Positions 37,081 to 46,129 of a stretch of 64,000 nucleotides of DNA are shown piece by piece. Source of the DNA: Henricia sp. BOLD:AAB3569 (lineage: Eukaryota; Echinodermata; Asteroidea; Spinulosida; Echinasteridae); contig JBBELK010000631.1 of assembly GCA_037783545.1 (NCBI GenBank), forward strand, positions 310,001 through 374,000. The letters run 5' to 3'. Within the stretch, counting starts at the first letter, position 1. Every line of letters begins with the position of its first letter. The notes beneath the pieces were generated by a model, which did no database searches, had not been told where the DNA came from, and worked only from the letters and a program-made list of their open reading frames with translations. The translations under genes were made by a program, and so were the position numbers.

Positions 37081-37126
37081 ATCCCCCCCCCCCCCCCCCC
37101 CCCCTCCCCCCCCCCCTCCCCCCGAC
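37081..37126 (+). repeat. Poly-C tract
   Basis: About 44 bases of C broken by single T bases inside repeat G. Likely to vary in length and to be error-prone in assembly. Confidence 0.95.
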
Positions 37127-37644
37127 AACCGTGGTACTATTTCTGCGCAGTATATAGCCAGTGAACCATGATCCTAGGACGGCAGTTTTGCACAATTTCT
37201 TGTCAAGAATTGACAAAGTTTTTCATTGTTTTCTCATCGTGTCTTAACTGAATTTATATGTCCTAAGTTTTACATGTCTCAAGATACAAGTTATGGCACA
37301 TATTTTTTTATTGCAAGACAACGATGTCTTAGTTAATACATCTTAACTTTTCTTATTGCAATCTACCCCAGATAACATTTATCTCGGGGATTCTGTAATA
37401 TGTGATTATAATGTACATAAGCCTATATTACGCATAATGGTGTAGTACCTCCCTATTATTCGGCCTACCCTGGGCGTTCAAGCTGTGTACTTTGTTTACA
37501 CGAATTTATACCCAGCAGTCGATTACATTTTGCCAAGCCTCTTCGTAAATTTGACATCAACGGGAGGTCGCATACACGCAGCCAACGTACTTAGCCCCGA
37601 CGATGTTAAGTTATTACCGATGGGTCGACCTTTGGTGCATGTGC

Positions 37645-37955
37645 AGTGAACGTAGGTCTACTGAATCGAACGTTAGACCTTAGTTAATTCTGCAGGTCGT
37701 GGGTTTGAATTTGGGCCTGCCCGCATCCGTGGTGCGTATGCCCTTGGGCAAGGCACTTTGCCATGAATTGCCTTTTCGCCCAGGAGCAAATGGGTACCTG
37801 TGAGGGTAGTGAAAGCTGATGTGTTTGATTAGACCCTGTGCGCGGAAGTTGCCCGGGACTGCATGCTCTCCAGGGAGTCTAGAAGTGCTCAGGGGTAATA
37901 GCGACAGCGCCTTGAGCATCCTTGGGATGGATATGTGCGCGATACAAATGTCTCA
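37645..37955 (+). mobile_element. tRNA-headed SINE, family B
   Basis: GCAGGTCGTGGGTTTGAATT B box, GGGCAAGGCACTTTGCCATG body, ATGGGTACCTGTGAGGGTAG, tail CTTGAGCATCCTTGGGATGG. It cuts a dispersed repeat into 36945-37250 and 37966-38060. Confidence 0.85.
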
Positions 37956-38477
37956 GGATTTAATGATGTACGCAGATGAGGTACTGAGCCGACTTACACA
38001 CAGGTTGGTTTTCTGTCACGTCGGAATAACGCGTTCTTAACGATGTAATCTGTCTCTAAGTCCAACTCTGAAAGTGCAAACACTTGAAAGTTGAAACGTT
38101 TAGTTTAGTGACTGCAGTACACATCCCCTATACAGAAATAACAAGCAAGGGCACGATGTCTTGGCACAATGAACTCCACCCTACTTCCACGATAAGACAA
38201 TGTAATGGACTACGTGTATTACACAGCCCGGGCTGCACTGTGTTTCACGCCCACGGGTGTTTTCTCATAACTTAGTGTTCTATTTATTTGTACTGAGGAA
38301 GGTGTTACCCATAGTAAATCAATGCAACATAAATCAATCGCGAGAAATATTATTGTAGGCATTAAATCAACACTCGCAAACCGCTTGGTGGAAATTTCTG
38401 GCCGTATTACCTATAATCTTTCTAAAAGGATGGGCAACAGTCTGATATACGGTGTAATTGATGTACCATAATTAATA

Positions 38478-38860
38478 GGGTGGGTTGGTTGGCGTAGTGG
38501 TTCTTTCCTCGCCTTTCACCTCTGGCGTCCCGTGTTCGATTCCGGGGCGTGTATGTGGATTGGGTTTGCAGTCCCTACTTGACCGCGTGGGTTTCCCCCA
38601 GGCGATTTCCCTGGGGGTGTCCTCCCACTTCTAAAACTGCGTCTCTTTCTTCCCATCAAGCTAAAAGTAAAGTTAAACCCAATGCCGTATAGGCCTAGTA
38701 CGTAGTAGATGGCATAAAAGGCCTCAGTTGCTGAAGATGTCATAAGATTAGCCACAACAACAACTTTACACCATGGAAGAAGAAACAAGTTTGTTTGTTC
38801 CTCAACGTTTATGCTATACACGCGCCCAGAGTAAAACGGTTGTGGTTGTGATCTCACACA
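38478..38860 (+). mobile_element. tRNA-headed SINE, family A, best-preserved copy
   Basis: GGGTGGGTTGGTTGGCGTAG TGGTTC head, B box GTGTTCGATTCCGGG, body CCTACTTGACCGCGTGGGTT, then the same long 3' part (AGTACGTAGTAGATGGCATA, CACCATGGAAGAAGAAACAA). Lies 0.5 kb before the neurotrophin coding exon. Confidence 0.85.
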
Positions 38861-39398
38861 AGTCCACTTGACTTTTGTGGTACATGACCCCTTGAACCAT
38901 TTTATTCCGCCGAGGGAGGTACTTTTCCCACGGGGAAGCTTTCAAAAGCAAAGTGGAGGTTTTAACACCTTCGGGAAAGTACGTGAATCGTCATCGACGT
39001 TTCTGGTCAAGTTAATCGAGCGAAGAGCATGTATCTGCCCACGGTCTTTCACTCAAACAGACAAGTACTTTCCCGGATGAATCTCGAAGGTACTCCGGTT
39101 TCTGGGTTACTGTCCGCCCTCAAAGCGTGGGTGCCTTTCGTGCCTTTAGTTAGGGGTGTTGTGCTTATATACTCCAGATTGGCTCTCTGCAAATGAAGCG
39201 TACGTGTCAAAAATTGCAATTAGCCACGAAAGCGCCTTGTAGGATTTGAGGTTCAACAGGTTCGTAATGGATGGCACACTTTCTATTGAGTGAAAGCATT
39301 CCAACAAACACGACCCTGAACGCTTCTCGACACTTGGTGGCAGCAGACAGCAATATCTGCACTTGCTAAATGCGTTTTCTGTTTTTTTTCTTCTGCAG

Positions 39399-40259
39399 GT
39401 GTGCTTACGACGCCTTCTGACTTTGGCGATCTTCTTATTACCATGGGCCGTCTGCCACGCAGCACCTTATACACCAACGGATTACAAAAACAACCGTTTG
39501 GGTAACGACACACTGACAGGGACAGTACCGCGTAAAAAGCATCACGGCAACTCGCACGTGGATCGGGGGTGCAAACACGAGCAGGGGACGGAGGGGAGCC
39601 ACCGGCACCACCACGGTAAGCACCGCTCCAATACACGCCACCGGAACAGGGACAATGAAGTAGTGCCGCTCAAATCTAACGACATCCTGAATGAGATACC
39701 CACCTATGTATCGGACTTGGTGGTGTTCTCACCGGTCAAACCGGCCAATCCTCCGTGGTCTCCGGAAGCCGTCATGGCGCGAGCAGACACCAATGAAGTG
39801 ACCGGGAGACATCATCGAGTCAGGCGGCGCACCACGGAGGGAGAGCCGTATCAAGCCGTCTGCGAGCCCGATCCCAAATGGGTCATCAAGACATGGGCTT
39901 ATGATCTCTTCGGTAACAACGTGACCGTAGTCAACGAGATTACCACATCAGACGGCACCCGAATGAAGCAATGGTTCTTTCAGACCACGTGTAAGAGAAC
40001 TCGGGATGGGCAGTCCAGCCCTCAACCCTGCGCGGGAATCGACACCAAGGTATACGAGTCGGAATGCGAAGAGAAGCGGTCCTTCGTGTACGCCGTGGTG
40101 CGCACGGAGCGGGGCGAGCAGGGCTGGAACTGGGTAACCATCACCACGTCATGTAACTGTGCTTTTCGGCCTGTTAGACCCACGTGGGGTAAAAGACACT
40201 ACGCCGCACACTCATCACTAGACACGCAGACGCAACCTACGATATCACGTGAACGATGA
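39399..40259 (+). CDS. Neurotrophin precursor (NGF/BDNF family), main coding exon
   Basis: Secreted growth factor precursor expected to signal through Trk and p75-type receptors. The exon follows a clean polypyrimidine tract and acceptor (AG ends at 39398), so the coding part starts at 39399 and the open frame before it is intron. It encodes 286 residues. Residues 1-21 are a hydrophobic signal-peptide core ending in CHA before APYT. The prodomain has an N-glycosylation site (NDT, 36-38) and a His-rich stretch near 68-75. A furin site RVRRR lies at 140-144. The mature part has six cysteines at 155, 198, 211, 223, 252 and 254; NGF spacing is 42, 9, 11, 27 and 1 residues, and here it is 42, 12, 11, 28 and 1. 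Family signatures QWFFQTTC, AGIDTKVYESEC and TSCNCAF align with NGF QYFFETKC, RGIDSKHWNSYC and TACVCVL. A tail of about 32 residues follows the last Cys. The initiator Met is in an upstream exon. Confidence 0.93.
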   Translation: MCLRRLLTLAIFLLPWAVCHAAPYTPTDYKNNRLGNDTLTGTVPRKKHHGNSHVDRGCKHEQGTEGSHRHHHGKHRSNTRHRNRDNEVVPLKSNDILNEIPTYVSDLVVFSPVKPANPPWSPEAVMARADTNEVTGRHHRVRRRTTEGEPYQAVCEPDPKWVIKTWAYDLFGNNVTVVNEITTSDGTRMKQWFFQTTCKRTRDGQSSPQPCAGIDTKVYESECEEKRSFVYAVVRTERGEQGWNWVTITTSCNCAFRPVRPTWGKRHYAAHSSLDTQTQPTISRER

Positions 40260-41164
40260 AGTCAAACAACTCAGAGTGTGGCGACATTGAAAGGAAGGTT
40301 TTTCTTCTTAACCGAATTAGATCCAAGAGACAGCTTGGGTTCTAGAGACTGCAGACTTTGTAGCAAGTGGTGAAACCGACGGATTGCGACATGAAGTAAA
40401 CTTGATTACTTCGCATAGCAGTTGCTTACTGAACAAAAGGCCAAACTGGCAAACATTTGGCAATCCAGTCTGTTTTGGCCCGTTCGTTTGGACAATACCC
40501 AGACGAAACTCTCCAACAAAAAAGGCGATTTCACTGCAGCACGTATACAGTGAACAGAATTCGGGTATACAGACAGACGAACAGTAAACGTATACGTGTA
40601 GCACGAGTGTTCTCTCGAATTATCAACCACATAAACTGCCTCAAACCATGTGGCTACTTGAATTATACAAGTACGTCAGTTCGCGCTCTCATTGAACACA
40701 GAATTTGCATCCGATTAAAATGAAATATACGTACAAAGAATTGTGAAGAAATACAAGAAACAATCGGCATTCCAAAAAATGTTGGTATGACGAGGCCTTA
40801 CTGACGCCGAAAGGAGGGAAAATTGAACCTAATTTTTTGATTATCGAAAAGATGAGAGTATAGGTTTTTGACTTGGGAGAAGCACTTTCGCCACTTACGT
40901 TGTGATGTATATATATTTCTTATAGGTACAAGCGAATGACGCAAGGCGACTCCTTAAGTACGATTGTGACGAAGTCTTTTCATTTTCAGGTGAATTGCTG
41001 ATGAAATTGCAGGTTTATGACGAAATGATGGGTTTGTTACAACCCCTTTTTAATGTTTGGAGCAGTGATGCAGTTTGTGATTGAGTAATTCTCTCTTCGA
41101 GACTAAAATAATTCGGTTAAAAAAACGTTATTTTCCTAAAATATCGATTCATGATCTTAATAAA
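40260..41164 (+). other. Neurotrophin 3' flank, probable 3' UTR
   Basis: Single-copy sequence after the stop at 40259. An ATTAAA at about 40714 could be a weak cleavage signal; no AATAAA was seen nearby. Confidence 0.4.
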
Positions 41165-41550
41165 ATTTTGTTGAACACTTATGGATAGGGCATTAATCAA
41201 ATAATCACTTTGGAATCACTTTCAACACTGTTTCTCGTCAGTGGTTTCCTTTAGGTCCAAGAGAACCTGTTTGAACAAAGTGATTCCGACAGTAATGTAA
41301 TGTGGGTTAGTCCTGCAGTTTAAAGGGTTCCCAGAAAACCAGAATTGGGTATTCAACCTGCATGGGATGAGCTGATGTCTAGATCCGTGTCTCCCCCAAA
41401 CAGCACTGGAAGTGCAGAAGTTCAGGGAGACAGTGGCACACCCTGCCTCAGCGGCTCTTTTGGAAGCTGATGCAGTTAGTCTTGCTACAAGAGGTGATCA
41501 TACACATGACTTACCGACAAAATGTTACGTCTCTCAGCCAGAGTATCTGT
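41165..41550 (-). repeat. Dispersed repeat H, minus copy downstream of the neurotrophin gene
   Basis: TTTAGGTCCAAGAGAACCTG, GCATGGGATGAGCTGATGTC, CACACCCTGCCTCAGCGGCT, CAAGAGGTGATCATACACAT. Confidence 0.8.
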
Positions 41551-41717
41551 TTCTTTTTTTAACCGTAAAAGGATCAAAGAGACAAAACTAACCTGCCAAC
41601 AAGTACAATTTTTATCTAAACGATCAATTTTTAAATGTATACACCAATCCTGTAACTAAGGTATCCTTCCCTGGCCCTGTACATCCGCCATAGCTTGGGG
41701 CTTCCACTGAATGAACT

Positions 41718-41958
41718 GGGGCCAATTTCATAAAGCAGTTAAGCAAAAAAAATTGCTTAATCAAAAATTTGTTTGCTTTATAAAATTGGGTTAATATTCA
41801 AAATTTTACGTCAACTTGTGTTTTTAGCAAGAATAGCAGATATTCTTGTGAAAAACGCATGTTGACATGCAATTTCGACTATTGACTCATTTTTATTAAG
41901 CAAACAAATTTTTGATTAAGCAATTTTTGTTGCTTAATTGCTTTATGAAATTGGCCCC
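41718..41958. mobile_element. GGGGCCAATTTCATAAAGC-type MITE, full copy
   Basis: 241 bp; inverted tips GGGGCCAATTTCATAAAGC / complement, continuing as AGCAAAAAAAATTGCTTAAT. The centre holds AGCAGATATTCTTGTGAAAA. Related pieces lie at 46240-46400, 50985-51070 and 51072-51256. Confidence 0.9.
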
Positions 41959-42657
41959 AGCTGAAGCTGCATTTGTTTACTTCAAACAAGTTGCGCGTCT
42001 TTGTAGGGTTGTGTGTACGCGAAGGCGGGCGCATTCGTGCATGTAATGGATGAGCGCTTTTCGTTCTAACAGCAACACAAAACGCGCAGCCCATGCACTG
42101 GACGCACCCCAGCTATATATGGCGGATATACAGGGAAGGAGACCTTAGTTACCGGATTGGTCTATTGATACAAAAGGTCGTCTTTTTAAATTTTTTTGAT
42201 ATATGAAGATAAGCACTGCATATCCTTTGAACTCGGAGAATCCGCTTATGAGAAGGAAGAATTACTCTTGTAACATGACAAGAAAAAAAGCAATCATAAT
42301 GGAAAGTTCACATTCCATTATGTGATTTATACACATAGCCTACCCAGGAGTTTAATAACGGATTCAGTTACACACATTTATAACTACTGGGTACAGGAAT
42401 TCTGCGTGGAAGGAATTCCATAGTAGGCCTATGCCCGTGGGACAAAAAAAAGAATTTTCAAGTAAAATTCTTACTTAACCATGCTAATGTTTATTACATC
42501 AAATATGTTTTTGGAGGTGGTTTAAAGGTCACATGTAATTGAGTTATGGGTTTGTGTCCGGTTACGGAATTGCAAACTTGTACATGGCCTTGAATGTTTA
42601 TTTACGAGTCAATGCTCAAAATATTAAATTGTCTAGGGCATATTTATCCTTGAATTG

Positions 42658-43446
42658 TATATGGAGGCACAGTGATCTAGTGGATAGTGCACTAAACGTT
42701 GGGGTGATACGTCCATGGTTCGAAGCCTGGTCACTATCGCGTTGTATCCTTAGACAAGACACTTTACTCCACATTGTCTCTCTCCACCCATGTGTATAAA
42801 TGGGTACCGGCAAATACATGTACTGGTTGGGAAAACCCAACCAACTGCTGGGGGTAAACCTGTGATGGACTGGCATCCCATCCAGGGGGAGTAGCAATGA
42901 TCCTAGTCACTCCATGGCATGGTAACTAACAACCTGTTGGGAAAACCCAACCAACTGCTGGGGGTAAACCTGCGATGGACTGGCATCCCATCCAGGGGGA
43001 GTAGCAATGATCCTAGTCACTCCATGGCATGGTAACTAACAACCTGTTGGGAAAACCCAACTAACTGCTGGGGGTAAACCTGCGATGGACTGGCATCCCA
43101 TCCAGGGGGAGTAGCAATGATCCTAGTCACTCCATGGCATGGTAACTAACAACCTGTTGGGAAAACCCAACTAACTGCTTGGGGTAAACCTGCGATGGAC
43201 TGGCATCCCATCCAGGGAGAGTAGCAATGCTCCGAGTCACTCCATGCCATGGAAACTAATGACCTGTTGGAGAAACCCAACCAACTGCTGGGGGTAAACC
43301 TGCGATGGACTGGCATCCCATCCAGGGAGAGTAGCAATGCTCCGAGTCACTCCATGCCATGGAAACTAACGACCTGTTGGGGAAACCCAACCAACTGCTG
43401 GGGGTAAACCTGCGATGGACCGGCATCCCATCCAGGGGGAGTAGCG
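42658..43446 (+). repeat. SINE with a 110-bp tandem array
   Basis: The head is GGAGGCACAGTGATCTAGTG plus a B-box-like CCATGGTTCGAAGCC (42661-42735), then ACAAGACACTTTACTCCACA. From 42823 a 110-bp unit (CCTGTTGGGAAAACCCAACC ... GTAACTAACAA) repeats about 5.6 times. The last units share GAGAGTAGCAATGCTCCGAG, so they arose by later duplication. Confidence 0.9.
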
Positions 43447-43974
43447 AATGTTGATGCGAATGGAAGGTTTTGCATTGCCCGAAAGGAATTTTATATCAGC
43501 AAGTGACTGTCAAATAGACAAATGGTGGAGAAAGATTGTCCTCATGTTGACGTTGATTTTTCCTGTTTGTCAATAAAAATTCCAAGTTTAATTGTTGAAA
43601 TTTGAAATGTAGATTATATAATATTTAATATTGTAATTCAAATCTGGTACTATTGATTTACATATTTCAGTAACTTATCTACCGTAAAAAGATGTAAATT
43701 TTGTGCATTTATTGTATGCTAGACACCATTATTTGCTGTAGTCGACAATCGATATTTTTATGCTGTAAATATCTTAAGACGCGCCTCACGTATCATTATT
43801 TATTGATGTATATAAATTTGACAAAGTATCATATTTTATATCCTCGACTCAAAATACGCAAACAGATATCTCCAGAAATCATTTTTTAAAACATGGGTAT
43901 TACACGGGACTAAAATAATAACTCTTTGTTTGATACTTTAGTTTGCTATTTTTATTGTTTATATTTCCAGCACT

Positions 43975-44690
43975 CGGTGTAAAACAGCTCATAGAGAAAT
44001 TTTGATGAGGACCACATGATTTTTCTCTTATTCCTCGTTTGTATGTTTCACTTCCAAGGTGATCAGGCACCATACCAAACGTCGCATTCGTTACTTTGCT
44101 CAGTTTTACAACCATGTGACATCAAAAGAAAGTATAACACTGTGCCTCATAGCACAGCTGGAAGAGCACCTGCCCAGTGTGTCAGAGGTCTTGGGGGAAA
44201 CCTGAGGAAGTATACAACTATGCCTCATAGCTCAGTTGGTAGAGCATCTGCCCAGTGTAAGGATGAGAATTTACGGTTAATTCAGACACCGGTTTGCAAT
44301 TCTTTCAAGTGTCAGTTAACCGGTTAACCGTTCAGCCGACACTAAAGATTGTTGCTGGTGTTTATATCTATATCTATATATGTGCGATGTACACAATACC
44401 TCTAGGCCCCCAAAATAATCGTTGAACCTTTATCTGGTCAATTTTATTACGACCCCATATTTATTTATTTCAATTTCACGAAGTCATTACAAATAACCCC
44501 CTGAAAACTATTGTAAATTTTTTGAAATTGCGTGTCGTTTAAACGTTCGGCACAACCACTTTTTCGGTTAAACGGTTAAACGTCCCATCCCTAGCCTGGT
44601 GTGCTACGGCAGCCACAGGTTTCGAGTTTGAAACACGATGAAGACCACATGATTTTTCTTTTTCCCACATTTGGTTATTTCATTTCCACA
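43975..44690 (+). mobile_element. Tandem tRNA-like repeat units with a nested MITE
   Basis: After a SINE tail piece (TTTTTCTCTTATTCCTCGTT, GGTGATCAGGCACCATACC), two tRNA-like 5' halves start near 44139 and 44219 (TGCCTCATAGCTCAGTTGGT AGAGC). The second is split by the insertion at 44258-44593 and resumes with a diverged T arm (GTTTCGAGTTTGAAAC) and a tail. Confidence 0.75.
44258..44593. mobile_element. TAGGGATG-tipped MITE nested in a tRNA-derived repeat
   Basis: 336 bp with tips TAAGGATGAGAATTTACGG and complement of CGTTTAACGTCCCATCCCTA. Flanks GCCCAGTG and GCCTGGTG look like an 8-bp duplication with two changes, which fits the hAT group. It interrupts the anticodon region of a tRNA-like repeat. 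Confidence 0.75.
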
Positions 44691-45634
44691 TAAAATATCA
44701 TGTTAGAGAAACTAACAGGGGTTTGCGAGTTATTACTTGCATAATTTATGTAGGTACGTTACATGTAACTCTGTATCAGAACTCAATATATTGTGCAAAC
44801 AAGATAGCCAAAATAAAACAAATTTGAAGATATTTGCCGATTTCTTTTTGGTGTCCCGTTGTTGTGGTCCTTAAAATGAGTATTAAGATGTTCAAATATG
44901 AATGGTATGGTCGTGGCACCTTTCATTAGTTCAGTATAATTTGACCACTAGCTTATTTGAGTTGAATTTGTCTTTTTTCAGATACGGAGCCCATTTTGGA
45001 GATGGGTCTGTCCACACTAAAGAGCACACTTTTGTTCAAAAGTAGATAAAAACTATAAAGTTGTTTATGGTAATTTCTTCATTACATTCTGAGTACATAT
45101 CAGGCCATGTAAGAATTGCGTCTATTCTCTAGTTTTCATTTTACAGTTTCAAAAATTACAGCAATATCGTCTGCAAAAAGTAGTGTACTTGGCTTGGGAA
45201 GTCGTCTATGGTGATTGACTCATACTTGTTTGTCACAAAGACAGAACATTGTCCCAAAATATCTGTCCAGTGACATACGTGACTTATTTGGCACTGTAAA
45301 TGAGTCTTTCCACGGTAAAGGGCGCATTTTGACAACACGGACCATATTTTCCAGAAAGTACCTTTGTCTGGTTTCAAAATAAAATAAATAAGTTTCAGTT
45401 GTTCTGAAGAGATAACTTAGGCCCAAAAAGGGTTACAAATAGTGTGACAACATGCCTTTCTAAAAACCCTTTGTACAAATTTCCAATATACGCTCGTAAC
45501 TGGGACGGCCTAAAATGTAACAAGTATCCGTGTGACATCTTTGCCGCTTAATTTTATACTATATAATAGGGCAATATTCCACAGTATTTTTTATCAAAAT
45601 AGGGATAACCAAATTGCAAATAGTATCCAAATTG
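44691..45634 (-). other. CARF 3' flank, probable 3' UTR
   Basis: Single-copy, A/T-rich, next to the CARF stop. On the - strand AATAAA-like hexamers occur near 45386. The convergent neurotrophin 3' end is 5.4 kb away. Confidence 0.4.
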
Positions 45635-46129
45635 TTATACCTCATATCTTGGGCGTTTCACAAGTGGTGAATCTTCCTGCATATCGTTCAATTCACCTGT
45701 TGCTCTCAATAACAAATCCCTTGCCTCCAAAGCTTCAGACGGCCCCAAGTCCACCTCAGAAGGGGTCAGCTCTTCACTTTCATGCAACAAGGATCCTGAT
45801 TGGTCCATTGCAGATGGATCCGAGTCTAACAGATGTTTTGATTGGTCCATACTAGTTACTGATGCAGTGTCGTGTAACAAGCCTTCTGATTCGCTCAGAT
45901 TTGTGTCAGCAGTATCTAACAAGCTCTCTGATTGGTTGTTTCCGTCATCAGAGGAAGTATCAGTGAGTCCAATCATGGCACGCGATTGGCTGAGAGTTGG
46001 GTCATTCTTTTCAGAGTCAATGATCCCCTCGTCTGATTGGCTGAGCCCGGGTGTCATGGATTTTGGATCTTCTAACAGGCTCTGTGATTGGTCCAATTCT
46101 TCTGACTCACTTGGTGCTGCTCCTTGCAC
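45635..46129 (-). CDS. CARF: CARF last coding exon, acidic Ser-rich tail with DQS-LL repeats
   Basis: Acceptor TGTTTAG; stop TAA at 45637-45635. Its 164 residues hold about seven degenerate repeats of the type DQSxSLLxD ([45 protein letters not shown]), then KRPRYEV. The composition suggests an activation domain. It has no close human counterpart, so its function is inferred. Confidence 0.88.
   Translation of the reverse strand: MQGAAPSESEELDQSQSLLEDPKSMTPGLSQSDEGIIDSEKNDPTLSQSRAMIGLTDTSSDDGNNQSESLLDTADTNLSESEGLLHDTASVTSMDQSKHLLDSDPSAMDQSGSLLHESEELTPSEVDLGPSEALEARDLLLRATGELNDMQEDSPLVKRPRYEV

Larger units (their letters stand above)
36945..38060 (+). repeat. Dispersed repeat G, plus copy split by about 700 bp with a SINE
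   Basis: Left part 36945-37250 (AGAAGTGGTTCCAAATGTCT, CCCTCGTGTGAACGAAACTA) and right part 37966-38060 (GATGAGGTACTGAGCCGACT). The gap holds A/T-rich sequence and the family B SINE. A long C run lies inside the left part. Confidence 0.7.

Noticed and set aside
39363-39398. Twelve extra residues before the neurotrophin exon
   Set aside because: They start at TTG, not ATG, and translate the polypyrimidine tract and acceptor of the intron.
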